A stretch of 64,000 bases of DNA from Paramyrothecium sp. XJ0827 (GCA_020881915.1 JAJFPB010000014.1:496001-560000); one strand, 5' to 3'; shown: positions 33,545 through 44,935, counted from the stretch's first letter. Notes: generated by a model from the letters alone, not told the origin. Made by a program: numbers and translations.

Positions 33545-33773
33545 TCCCGATTCACTGGTTAGGTGCGACATCCGCCCACAATCCTCACTCCAACTTGCCC
33601 CTCCAACAGTATATTGCAGAGTAGTATTCTACTTTCAACAGATTTGTCGACCAACACTCTACTGTAGGAGCGCCTCCAGGTACTATTCTTCTTACTCTAA
33701 ATCCCTTGGCCAGACCATTCTTGTTGCTACTACCAAGTACCCTTCAATATCCTCACCCACTTGATCCACTACC

Positions 33774-34967
33774 ATGTCCGACGACCTTGAGACCCGGTAT
33801 GAGGCCGCGATCGATGCAGGCACAATTACTGGCGCCATCGTCTGCGCTACCGATGCCAATGGTGATTTCACCTACAACAAGGCACTGGGACATCGAGTCT
33901 TGCTTTCCGGGCAGAAAAAGCCTCTTCAACTCGATGATATAATCTGCATCGCGTCCGGGACGAAGCTGCTTACCACTATCGCTGTGCTGCAGTGTGTCGA
34001 GGATGGCCTTCTTACCTTGGATGGTGACCTGTCTTCGATTGCCCCTGAGCTCGCGTCAAGACAAGTCATCAAGGGCTGGTCTGGCGATGAGCCATTATTG
34101 GAAGCAGCATCTTGCGCTATCACCCTCGAGATGCTGCTCACACACAGTGCTGGCCTTACCTACTACTTTGCCCATCCTCTCGTCGGCAAATGGCAACAAA
34201 AGTTCAATCCTCCGAGCGATGAGCCTCAGAATGTTGAGGAAATGTACAACCAGCCCCTGAGCTATCAACCGGGAACTGGCTGGATGTATGGTTCTGGGGT
34301 AGATTGGGCTGGTCGGATCCCGGAGAGAGTGACGGGTTCAACCCTAGGTGAGCATATACAGAAACGCATCTGCAATCCACTAGGTATCACCGATTGTCAA
34401 TTCTATCCTGTCAAAGGTGATCTTCGCGCCCGTCTCGTTGATCTAAACCCGGGTGATCCCGAAGGCCTAGGAAAGGCAGTGTTTGGAGGCAATGCCGATG
34501 TCAACAAAATGGGCCAAGGCCACTTTGGAGGCCATGGTTTGTTTCTCGAAGGCACCGGCTTCATCATGATCCAGCGCTCGCTGTTAGCAAATGACAGCAA
34601 GCTGCTCAAGCCCAGCACTGTGGAGAATATGTTCCGCAACCATCTAGGCACCAAGCCAGCATCTCAGATCGAAACTGCAATCGGGCCGGTAGGCAGCTTC
34701 CTTCGTATGGGTACGAAGAAGAAGGTCGGATGGGGTCTTGGGGGGCTTCTGGTGCTGGAGGGCACTGACGGATGGTACGGAGAACATACACTTACGTGGG
34801 GCGGCGGTGTGACATTTACCTGGTTCATTGACCGAAGCAATAATATTTGCGGGTTCACTGCCTTACAGGCAACACTCCCTGTTAAGAGCGATGATATTAA
34901 TGCTCTAAAGAACGTTTTTCGCTATAATATATATCAGAAGCGAGAGCAACATAGAACTGGGAAATAG
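33774..34967 (+). CDS. LovD-like serine hydrolase / acyltransferase (class C beta-lactamase family)
   Basis: A single exon of 397 codons, close to the 413 residues of LovD. The nucleophile motif S-x-x-K is SGTK with Ser61 and Lys64 (IASGTKLLTTIAVLQ). The second active-site element is Tyr172 in WMYGSGVDWAG, where the family has YxN or YxS. GWGLGGLLV and TLTWGGGVTFTWFID match the C-terminal W-G-G block. There is no signal peptide, which fits an intracellular acyltransferase rather than a secreted lactamase. Family members transfer acyl chains to or from alcohols in polyketide pathways, or hydrolyse esters and amides. The placement near oxidoreductases supports a metabolite role; the acyl donor is unknown. 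Confidence 0.85.
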   Translation: MSDDLETRYEAAIDAGTITGAIVCATDANGDFTYNKALGHRVLLSGQKKPLQLDDIICIASGTKLLTTIAVLQCVEDGLLTLDGDLSSIAPELASRQVIKGWSGDEPLLEAASCAITLEMLLTHSAGLTYYFAHPLVGKWQQKFNPPSDEPQNVEEMYNQPLSYQPGTGWMYGSGVDWAGRIPERVTGSTLGEHIQKRICNPLGITDCQFYPVKGDLRARLVDLNPGDPEGLGKAVFGGNADVNKMGQGHFGGHGLFLEGTGFIMIQRSLLANDSKLLKPSTVENMFRNHLGTKPASQIETAIGPVGSFLRMGTKKKVGWGLGGLLVLEGTDGWYGEHTLTWGGGVTFTWFIDRSNNICGFTALQATLPVKSDDINALKNVFRYNIYQKREQHRTGK

Positions 34968-35310
34968 CTTAGTTTGGTCCGGACCGGCGGTGTGCATCAG
35001 CGAGAACACTGGAGGATCAACTGGTCCAAGACTTAGCTGAACGGTCAACATCTAGAAGACTTTTCATATCTGCAAAGCTGAGTTGTAGTGCTTGACCGTC
35101 AAGGTGCAAAGTCTGCGTTCCATTTTGTTACTGTGACAAATGTGACATCTTTATTCACTGCGCGTTCGCTTTCCAAAACAGTCCCATACGGCACTCAACA
35201 TTGCAATTTCGCATTTTCATTTCTCTTGACTCACCCTGTCCCCGTTACTTCCCCATTTCTATTGCAGCAAGCATCGGTTCGGATCCACTGCTTTCATTCT
35301 ACCTCCAACA
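34968..35310. other. Intergenic spacer
   Basis: A 343-bp spacer after the LovD-like gene. No coding signal was recognised. Confidence 0.45.
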
Positions 35311-35920
35311 ATGTCCGGCACCAATAGCAATGGCCGTGGTGAAGTCCCCGGGCCTGCCACGGGTTCCCCCGTTCGGGCATATTCCTGCAGCCTGTGAACC
35401 CCGATGACCTTAGGGGTGGGACGACGTCTTGATGCTCGCAGCTGCAGTATGTGCCTCTAAAGCGCACTAACCCTGTCCCCTCCCCCCCGCATGTCAGAGC
35501 CGATACTACTCTAGAGATGCTCATGGCTAGTGTCTATTATCTTGTTATAGGTCTGCCACATCGTCAACATGTGCCTGTTTAGCGTTGCGTACCCTTGGGG
35601 TCTGGGTAAAGTAGATTAAAACTTACGCTTGCCTGATGAGATGGTCAATGTTCTGAAGTGCAAATGGATCGCCATCGCACCAGGTCAGATGACATCGATT
35701 CTGGCAAGAATTTCCATCACCTTGTCTCTGATCCACCTTTTCTGCGTCCACTTCTGGTTCAAAGTCTTTCTTCTTACTATCATGGCCTTACAAACGGCTC
35801 TGGGCATTGTTTGATTTGTCTCACCTACACCCAAATTCGCTCAATTGAGGCCTTTGGGAAGTCTAATGCACTGACTTGTGGAAGATGGAACCTTGAGTCT
35901 TTCTCTACACGGGCTGAATA
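35311..35920 (+). pseudogene. Relic of a rhodopsin-like (SAT5/Pth11-type) membrane protein gene
   Basis: An ATG at 35311 opens MSGTNSNGRGEVPGPATG before stopping. From 35650 a frame reads WIAIAPGQMTSILARISITLSLIHL, then FWFKVFLLTIMALQTALGIV. This resembles helices of the fungal rhodopsin-like domain (K/R-x-S in one helix, then a kink and another helix). That frame stops at 35813. The neighbouring frame gives LICLTYTQIRSIEAFGK and CGRWN, which fits the family motif after that helix (C/Y-x-Q-C/I-R-P/S-I-E-A, later C-W). A missing T in the TTT run at 35810-35812 would join them. Later helices are not found, so it is probably a degraded copy. Assignment is by motif memory and is moderate at best. 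Confidence 0.4.
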
Positions 35921-37159
35921 GGACAATGTGAGTGAACTTCCGACTTGCCAACCCGTTAAACCATAATCCATATGATCGTAGTTGCTGACTATACTTACTG
36001 ACAAATAGCCGTGTATACGTTCTCGATGTAACATATGTTCTCTAACCGGTCATCATCACCTGGAGGCTTAACATGCCCCTAGCCCCCAGGGTTGATCTCA
36101 TTCTTTTGATGGCAGCGTCATTTTTCACCATGACCATATCAAATCTGAAGATTCATCCACTGGCAAAGTGAGAATGGCAAGACGGAGGTCATGTACAACG
36201 TTAGCCTGCAAGTCCACTGGGCCGGCATGGAGCAAACTGCGTCATCGTCATGGGTTGCGTACCGTCTCTACGTGGAGTCGTCAAGCTCGACCTGCCCATC
36301 GTCACTATAATCACGAACAGTCTCTCCTCTCTCCTCGGTACTGGTCGAAGTACCCGCTCAAAGCCCTCGACATGGGTCAAGAGTGAGGAAACTGGGGGCT
36401 TCCAAGCGCGAATACCTTGAGCTGGGTATGCTTAAAAAGACTGAGGCTGGAGCTACACAGAGATAGCGCTGAAACTAAATGCGATGGATTGTCGTGCTTA
36501 TAGCAGTAGTCAGTCCTCAGAGATTGTTTCAACGTTTGGCTTCGATACCCAAAGGGGGATGTTCCGTAAAATTAAAACCTGCGTCTTTCATCTCCGTTCT
36601 TAGAGCTACCCCTGCCCTTTTTCGTTGTAATCTAGACACTCAAGTTTCAACTTGCTCTAAACTACGACACTGTTAGCTGATGGGTAAAAGCTTGAATGTT
36701 GACAATTTCCTGACACCTTCGACTATCTGGACGGCCTATAGCTACTACCTATACAGTATTACGCATTTTTGGACCGTCAAACCCTCCATACCCTGATTCT
36801 CATTGCCATGGGAGGCATCATCAAGTTTTGGACTACTCGCCTCTTGGGGCACTCGCCAATAAGTTCGATATGGTAATTCAGGATCATGTACGACAAAAGT
36901 TGATTCATGGCCTGCTCTGCATACAATTTAGTGGGACAAGCGTGCTGGCTGTAGTCAAAAGCTAGGAAAGATTGACTCTTCAAGGTCACCGCATTCGTCT
37001 CAACGGTAATTTTAATAGAATCTAGCAAAAGTCTTTTGAGCCTTCTTTCATGGTCGACTATCGCAAGATGTAACCGCTACAGGATAATACCACTACTCTA
37101 GACGAGAGGAAGGAAGTAGGTTCATGATAGGCCTTTCAGAGGATCCCCATGGAAAAAAT
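35921..37159. other. Intergenic, no gene seen
   Basis: It may hold further decayed parts of the membrane-protein relic (frames up to about 36400), but I could not match them. No other feature. Confidence 0.4.
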
Positions 37160-37835
37160 TTAGCTGGCAGTAACAGAAGTGACAGATGTAACAGAACCAG
37201 TTCCGGACCTGCGCTTCGCAGACTTGTCATAAATGGCTACACATGTCATGATAGCCATTTGATCAAATTGCTTTCCAAGTTCCGCCTTAATCTCGAGTGT
37301 ACCGCAAGTTGAAACCCCGACGGAATCATTAGTATACACGGCTACAATCGCGCCTTGCTGGTCCACGAGCACAAAATTCCGTTGGCTCAGTGGATTTACC
37401 TTGGAGTCTCCCACTCCCACCGAGTGTGTCCGCTTCCAGACATAAGTGCGCCGCCCTTGTGACGGGAACGTCATGCTAAACTTGTACTCGCCCCCTAGGA
37501 ATGATTCCTTGCCGAGAGTCTCCCACTGTTCGTTCTGTGGCATGGCAGGGTCGACAAGACCGATTTCCATATCTCCGCTCATCTTGTGCATGCGACAGTA
37601 GCCCATGATGGGTGAAGACTTGGCGTCTGGCCCACTGGAGGTGTGTGAGTCGCCAGTGTAATGCGTTGGACTCAGTACCGACCAGAACTTACTCTCTGAA
37701 AGTCAACTCGGGGATGCCTGGGGTAAAGTCTGACACGTCTACTGAGACGAGAGGGGAGCCGCTGTTAAGGCTAATCTCATACCGTCGCCGCAACGCCGGC
37801 TTAACGATCTTAAAGATACGGCTCTGAATGGGCAT
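37160..37835 (-). CDS. Tubby C-terminal-like / LURP-one-related domain protein
   Basis: Two exons, 37835-37693 and 37634-37160, with a 58-nt intron; 618 nt, 205 residues. The sequence is a chain of short beta strands: SRIFKIVKPALRRRYEISL at the start, GYCRMHKMSGDMEIGL in the middle, RTYVWKRTHSVGVGD, RNFVLVDQQGAIVAVYTND, and a final hydrophobic helix FDQMAIMTCVAIYDKSAKR. This is the 12-strand-plus-helix plan of the tubby/LURP/scramblase-like fold, in which the last helix fills the barrel. Length of about 200 fits the fungal single-domain forms. No signal peptide or membrane anchor. The C-terminus ends in an SVTSVTSVTAS tail. Function of the fungal group is unknown; lipid or membrane binding is an inference from the fold. 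Confidence 0.6.
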
Positions 37836-39910
37836 GATATTGATTCTTTAACTGGATTGTTTAAATTGATATTTGACTTACAAGTGAGTGTCATGATTCT
37901 GGGACGGGATGAAGCATACATATACATGAGAGTGGATGGACCTGATAAAAAAAAAAAAAGGTGATAGCCTATCAGCCCTGTAGACATAGCCGTCTATCCC
38001 ATTACACGCTGCACGCATTGGGTAAAATGCGGCGACCAAACCACTGTACCAAGGGGATGAAGCTTGATTCCGCCTTCGCTTACAAGGGGTGGCTTTTGAC
38101 TGACGCAATAATGCGTCTTCTTCAGGACGCATTTAGGCGTAAGCAGGCCTATTTTTGTGATGATCAGCGCTTAATGCCTTATCTGGGCTAGGTGTAGCCT
38201 AAGCCTGGGCCGAGCTAGGACCATTTGACTGCTCGGCTACGGTATGCAACGAAGGATGGCAGGTATTACATCATGCCCCCAGCAGTTGAACGACGTAGCC
38301 GCTGAGAGCCAAATCAGCGATCGCCGGTCCCATTCAGCCTCATTTCCCTGTATATGTAAACGATGTAGATTTTCATCATGCTCAAAAAATATCAGATAGG
38401 AACTAATGTATGGCCATTCTCTGACGTTCATTTTCGCCTGACTTGGCTAGCCAAGCTTGGCTGCTAAAGGAATACCAAAGGGGGACTGGCCTAAAAGAAG
38501 AAGAAAAAGAAGTGGGGGAAGGAAGACAGGGCATTGAAAACTCGTGATTTTGCCGGAGTTCTCATGTGATTTTATTCGAACAATCATGAAGTGGTCGAAA
38601 AAGTCCTTGCTTGAAGCCTATGACCAAGACAAGGAGCCGTCAATAAGTGACCACAGACCTAAACGCTACATAGTTAAAGATTCAAGAAACAGACAAGCCA
38701 CTACATTTCGTTGAACAATAAATTGGTATTGATGCTAATCACATGGCCAACGACGCAGCAATCAGCTACCCAATCAGCGGATCTTAAGGTTTCAAATCAA
38801 CTGCTTAATCTAACAGTTTTCGGGGATCTTGCACAGTAGTCAATTTTGTCCACGTTCTCATCAGAGCCCGTGGCATCCGCTTCCGACCACCTACCCTCCC
38901 AGATATGGCTTCAGCAACCACTGATTCTCAAACTGGTGTTTTCACCTACAATAAAATGGGCGAAATTAAATGCTATCACTGAGTTCCACCTCTGCTACGA
39001 ACAGAACTTTAGCGCTCGGAGACTGCTGGCCCCGCGCCAAGACAACAGCATCATCACGGTAACGTAGAGAAGAGGGAAGATATCTCAAGATATGGTCTTC
39101 AGGTTAAGTAACAGTGTTTCAAGCACCTGTTATGGTGTCAGCACCCACAACATGTATGCCCTCGCAGGTGGAACCATTTCTCAATGCACGCTTAAACTTA
39201 TACATTCGTGTCTGTAGGGACTGATCAAGCGCTGATTTTGGTCCCTCTAATCTCCTTAGTAATTGCCAAAAGCAGCTCCAGCGCATTGGGCTGCTTCCAT
39301 GAGGATTTACGTGCCTTGGCCAGATATCGAAAATGCTACCTCGGTGACGCTGTACTACTTACAGGTAGGGAACGTATGCGGGGAAGGGCTAGGCAACAGT
39401 CCGTCCTCTGCTCTCTAGCCCCAAATCTCACCATCTCTACACGTCATAAATACAAGACTTCATGCAAAACCTAGAGAGTGCTATCTCACCTGCAGACACA
39501 TTCCATCTATGGTCTGGAAGATCGCATGCCTACGGTAAGGGTGGTAAACTTCGGCCAAGTGTGAAGATGTGCTTGACTAATCGACTCACTCGAAGGAGAG
39601 CGGAGGTCTAGGTATTCTCTACCGATTGACCATGATATGGAGCAGGGCGCTCAGGCAGACAAAAAGTGTTGGGCTGTCCAATAAGTCCGGGGGTTGGGTT
39701 AATTTGTTGGTGGCTTGATGTTACTGTCCTTATTCTGTGTGAGTGGAAACGACAAAATGGACGGGAATGCTCCTTAGTCAGAGGAATACAAGGCTGTGTT
39801 TGGGCAAGACTCGGAGTCCTACGAGTCCTACGCCGCCTTCCTTGACCTCCATAAATGCCCACACTGGTGATTCACTCTGTACACAACTTTTCAGGTCACA
39901 ACACCCAATA
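37836..39910. other. Intergenic, no gene seen
   Basis: About 2 kb with short motif-free frames. It contains a run of about 13 A near 37948 and a purine-rich stretch at 38495-38530. Close to the right end there is a 9-bp tandem repeat (AGTCCTACG twice, from 39812). Confidence 0.45.
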
Positions 39911-41356
39911 ATGATGCAACAGAATACTGTCCCCGTCGCTGGTGAGAGCTTGGTGACGACTACTGGATATGATTTGCTCTACCAAAGACTACTGGTTACA
40001 AAAGCACAAGCGCGCTTCATGCGTCTCTCCAACGAGATCCAATTTATGATTCTGCGCTATCTCGACTACGAGGACCTTGTATCTCTTCGCAAGTCGAATC
40101 CATACTTTTATGGCCTCCTTACACCACGCCTCATACACTCCATGATCGGTCCCTTGGTAATGTATGAGGCGCTCGTGAGTGTATGCCGCCATTGCGGTCG
40201 CCACGATCCTACGTCCGAATCACTCGTTTGGCGCTCAGATGAGTGCTCGGTGATGCGGGAGCCGTACCAAGCACTGTGCAGAAAATGTGTTTTTGACTTG
40301 GGGCTCTCAACGCCTCAGTCTCTGTGGTATAGTCAATGGATAGATCCACGAGCGAGACGTATTAGTCGCAAAATCGACTCACGACAACTGACCACAAGGC
40401 TTCGGACCAACATTGAATGCAAGCCTTGCGGGTGGTGCAGCAGGTTACATGATGAACCTACGAACACCCTGTGTCAAGCCAGGTTAAAGGGCGCAATACG
40501 TTTGAATCGAGTTGCTCGAGTTTTCAGAGGTGCGCTGATCATTGTGATCACCATCCTAGGGCCGCTCTATATTCCAGGCACAGTCGCAGTTGCAGTAACT
40601 TCTGTGGTGGGTGATACCGATACTCGCTTTTGACACTATGCTTGAAACTGCAGCTAACTTTAGAAAAAGTTGACAGTATTCCTCACCTTGGTGCTTGAAC
40701 TCATGAGGTGCGTGGAACGACGGATGGATCCTGATCGTCAGCCAAAACATCGGCACTATTCGTTTCCCTGGGCAAGCTCCATCGTTGCGCAATTTGTTAT
40801 TCGTATCATCATTACGGGAGTGGCCATAGTTCCTGTATACTTGGGTTTGAGTACAGCCCGCCAGCAGGGTCCACAAGCTGGTGTCACGTTAGCCCTCGTC
40901 TTCTGGTGTCTGCATCTGTAAGTGCTCTTACCGCATACCAGCATTGCATACCCCTAATCCTGATTTCCTTCATCGCGCAGGGCTTCATGTTGTATGATTT
41001 TACTCGGGCTTCTGTTTATATGCAGCAGCTATGATTTTCGCCGTGCCCATGTACACAGCGTACCATGGTGGCGAAGGAGTCTTATGAACCCGATCGTGGG
41101 TTTCTTCGTTTTCTACGCTTATCCGCGGGCGCTTCTAAAAGAACCTATGGGGTATAACGGCTACAAGCCATCATTGACTGTCTTGGCAAAGTCTTTTATG
41201 CATTATTGGCCTAGACTTTGGTCGTGTCTCAGACGGAGCATAACAATTAACGTCATTTGCTTAGGCATTTACGTACTTTTGATGTCTTTTCCATATCTCA
41301 TATGGACGAGCGTTGTCAAGCTTCTTAAACTGCGGAGTACAAGGCAGGCACAATGA
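39911..41356 (+). CDS. F-box protein with Cys-pair motifs and a multi-pass membrane C-terminal half
   Basis: Three exons: 39911-40610, 40677-40917 and 40981-41356, 1317 nt, 438 residues. Residues 34-75 read RFMRLSNEIQFMILRYLDYEDL then LRKSNPYFYGLL, an F-box that would bind Skp1. Between residues about 95 and 200 there are CxxC pairs (VCRHCGR, LCRKCVF, CKPCGWCSRLH), possibly a zinc site. From residue about 210 the protein is strongly hydrophobic: ALIIVITILGPLYIPGTVAVAV, a segment across splice 1, FVIRIIITGVAIVPVYLGL, VTLALVFWCLHL running across splice 2 into MILLGLLFICSSY, and ITINVICLGIYVLLMSFPYLIW near the end. I count five or six membrane segments. The F-box with a membrane half suggests a membrane-tethered ubiquitin-ligase adaptor; this is inference. 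Confidence 0.75.
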
Positions 41357-42388
41357 AATTTTGGATATATCTTTTGTAACAAGAACATCGAGAACCTGAT
41401 TCGTTATTCTTTCAGGTATAGATAGATGAGAAAGTCAGGGTTGTCGATTATGTGGACGAGCTGGAGCAATACTTGCAAACAGTGTTACAGTGCAGCCTCA
41501 CTGCTTCATTCAACCTTATACTCGCTGACGTCAGTTTGTCTTTACCGTTTCGGGGATGAGTACCCGTGTTAGGGCTTTCTTGTCTTGCGTTCTTTTTTGG
41601 TCAACCAGTTAGCCGAATACAAGCCACGTTTTCATCTTGCATTGCAATCTTCGAACAGCATGTAACATCTGGACTGAACCATGGACGCCTGTCACCTCTT
41701 CTAAAATTAAAATATTACCCCCTGGCTGTGGACAACGTGCCTTGTAGCGCTTGGGGTTATATCAGTCTAACCTTAAAAGACTCGGATCATCTCAAATCAA
41801 AATGAATCGTATTCTGGCCTGTAGAATAATGAACAGAAGGGCGGAGCTCAGGAACCTTGTCTCCGGGAGGATCGTCATCCTTGCGCAATCTTAACTTACC
41901 TCCCCACAGACTTGCCGGGTCCTAATTGATGGCCCTCAGCCTTGCGCTCTCTTTATTCCATGGTCAGCTTTGGAGGGCTACACTATCATTATCTAGCACT
42001 ACTCAAGAATTAAACTTGATCATGCTTTTGGAAATTTTTGTGGATGTGTACTTATCGATAGAACAGGCAAGCCATAATCACGGTTCAAAGAATCATGGTC
42101 CAGAGAATCAGCCTTCCATGTTCAAGGGAGCCTAATTATGTGGGGCTCCTCATCAAGGCAGAAGAACCCTGCCTGCTTGTACAATCAGGAGAAGCCTTCT
42201 TTATGAATAGGGCGACCAAAAATAAGTCGCATCATACGTGGCAAGAATCAGGGGTTACGCAGCGCCCTGCGGCACAGCCAGGGCACGTCGAAGCGGGGAA
42301 AGTTTGAAGTGAATACAAAAGTCCATACCTTCCTTCGATAAATGTCAAAGATCCTATCGTTTGTCACCAAGTTTCAGTATCGTTCAAT
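41357..42388. other. Intergenic, no gene seen
   Basis: Short frames only. The region just before 42389 is the metalloprotease promoter and 5' leader. Confidence 0.45.
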
Positions 42389-43383
42389 ATGTTCCGTGTT
42401 TCGAGCTTAGTCCTTGGCCTGTTGGCCGCGGTTTCTGCTGTGAACGCGAGTTTGAATTGCGGCACAAAAAGTCCCAGCATCGTGCTGAGGTCCATTTCTG
42501 AGCAGAGCCAACGGCAGTTCAGGCGACAAACGAATAGGACGAATGTCGCGATTAATACCTACGTTCATGTTGTAGGAGCCGGCGACACAATTGAAGAAGG
42601 ATATATTGGCGTACGCACAACCCTATTTGTCGAGGAGAGTTTGCCTGCTAATTCTATTCATATTCACAGGATGAAATCGTTGAACGTGAAATTGCAGTCC
42701 TCAATGAGGCCTTCGCAGCTCACAAGTTTTCATTCAAACTGATTGAGATCGACAGAGTCATCAACGAAAGCTGGGCCAGCCCTGACGGCAGTCCCGTGAC
42801 GCCCAGCACCGAGCCTGACATGAGAAGAGCGCTTCAAAAAGGTGGCTATAGCGACCTCAACATATATTTCGTCCCCTACCTAGTGCCTGGCGGGCGATGC
42901 GATTATCCTGTCCCAAACCCGACAGACAGTGATCTGCTCTTTGACGGTTGTCTAGTCAGGCCCCAAAACAATGAAGAGGATCCCAGTAACCCGGAGTATG
43001 ACAAGGTCTTAATCCACGAGGTGGGACATTGGATGGGTCTCTATCACACCTTTGAAAACGGCTGTGACGAACCCGGCGATTATGTCGATGATACACCTGC
43101 CGAGGCTTACCCTGTTGGCGGCGATACCTGCGCAGAGGAAGGCCGTAACACTTGTCCTGAATTACCCGGCCTTGATGCGACCGATAATTACATGACCTAC
43201 GTCAAATTGTATGAAGTATCATATATGCTTCAAAGACAGTTGCTGACTTGAAACAGTGATTGTCAACCTCTGCGATTCACGCCCGGCCAGGTTGACCGTA
43301 TGCACAACCTGTGGTACGACTTGCGTGCCCCTTTCATCAAGGAATGCCCCAAAATCAGACGGCAACGAGCTGGAATGGAATGA
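42389..43383 (+). CDS. Secreted zinc metalloprotease, M43 pappalysin-like (MEP1 type)
   Basis: Three exons: 42389-42610, 42670-43208 and 43257-43383, 888 nt, 295 residues. Residues 1-20 (MFRVSSLVLGLLAAVSAVNA) are a signal peptide. NTYVHVVGAGDT opens the catalytic domain, EIAVLNEAFAAHKFSFKL is the usual first helix block, and HEVGHWMGLYH (His190, Glu191, His194, His200) is the extended zinc site HExxHxxGLxH of M43. DNYMTYVKFDC follows as the Met-turn region. Intron 2 (48 nt) has a GCTGAC branch site, and splicing there is required to reach the last Cys-containing block FTPGQVDRM. Length matches the 280-300-residue fungal extracellular proteases. It degrades extracellular protein. The neighbouring Cys-rich secreted protein lies 1.7 kb away. 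Confidence 0.92.
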
Positions 43384-44635
43384 ATAGCTTGAACTATGAT
43401 GCGTATGACAGTGGGATACTAGTTTGTTGGAATGATTGAGATTCCTTTCTATCTTATATAGCTAGGTGTGAAGTTCCATTCTGGCGTGTATCTCAATCAT
43501 TACACCAATCTTTTACATCATTCTGGACTATGCACCACGATCGTCTGCGGCATGTTCGTGTACTGCAATCTGTGTGAGAGTGCCTTCTATGTCTTTAACC
43601 GTTGTGTAGCTTTAAATTGATTGGCATCGTTTTTCTTGTTGGAAAATATGAATAAATGACAACACAACTTTCTTCGCACTGTCTTCCAAAAAGCCTGCAC
43701 CAGCCCTAAGTGAGCCTTGCGTAGCCAGCCAAAAACCTCACTTGCCAATTTGTTAGAGCGAGTGACTCGTGATCTTTGTACAAGCCAAGGCGATGGCCAA
43801 ACTTGTACCCCAATGCAATGCCTTATATTTTAGCCTCCTGTGATAGGTGAGGTGTGCACAATGAGCTCAAGCTGACGGGAGATGCTCCAGGGCAGCGTTC
43901 TTTGACGTGCAACCGTATCACCTGTCTCGCTCTAACTACCCTATGGCATTCTAAGCCCAAGTCCCAGGGGTCGTTTAGAATCCTTCATATAAGTACGGGG
44001 CCTTATCTTCCCAACCGCAAGGCAGGCATGTAATTCATTAGAAAGCCTCTCCTATTGACGGATGATTACCTACTATTTAACCTCGTTGTCGGAGGGGTAG
44101 GCCGGTACAACTCTCAACCACACAGCACCACTATATTGAAGCCCAATCTCTTGTCTTTGATCCTTCCTGTGCTATCTCTGAAATACTCAAGGACGTGCAT
44201 GCCGGGGCTTGGAAACATGAACTGCGGATTTCCGTGATGGATAGCGAGAAGCCGAGCAGGTGGAATAACTTGGACTTAAATTCGTTCCTTGCTGAGCAGA
44301 CGTCTTGATAAAACAAGATTCAAAATTGCAAGCAGATCTGCCGGCCCATTAGTGACAGTTGGGGATGAAAATCGACATCATAGTCATTCAAACAATACAG
44401 GGAAAATTCCGCCGCGGTTTTACTTCTTTGTGCAAGTTTCTGACAGCTTATTCTTGGTGCCTCATCTCCAGATGGAATAGTTAAATCCACGGTTGAAAAT
44501 GATTTCTCTGAACCGTGTATGTTGCGAATAGTAGATTTGATTCACTCTTATACTCCAGAAGTAAGCTCAGTTATTCAGCTTTTATGGATCAAGCCGAGGC
44601 AATCGGCTTGGGTAACATACTTAAGTGACTCTGAT
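43384..44635. other. Intergenic, no gene seen
   Basis: Ordinary spacer with no frame longer than 63 codons and no recognised motif. Confidence 0.45.
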
Positions 44636-44935
44636 TGTAGAAGGACAATATCAAAATAACTAATTTATTTATAAATCAGTTAAGTAGTTTAGTTAAATAG
44701 CTATGTAATAGCTATGTAGTACTATATCAAAGAGTAAGGGCAAATTAATACCACACCCTATAATAAGACCAAGAAGCAAACTTTAATAGACTTAAGAGTA
44801 AGTACACTACTGCTTATGCTCTGCTAGTATCTGTCCCAACACTATAGACAGCTTATTAATCTATTATATAGTAGTCAGTTTCAATGAATGCTAACAATGT
44901 TATTTTAACTAATTCATATGGACCGTCACGTACCT
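44636..44935. other. AT-rich island, probable degraded repeat
   Basis: About 300 bp are strikingly poor in C and G compared with both sides, with runs such as AACTAATTTATTTATAAATC and the nearly repeated words TTAGTTAAATAGCTATGTAATAGCTATGTAG. Dense TA/AT dinucleotides and the lack of open frames are the usual look of a transposon remnant altered by repeat-induced point mutation. No terminal repeats could be identified. Confidence 0.5.

Noticed and set aside
22475..42279. Shared 14-mer CCTGCGGCACAGCC at 22475 and 42266, plus the reverse-complement word in the 32-kb repeats
   Set aside because: In 64 kb some shared 14-mers are expected by chance, and the flanks do not align.
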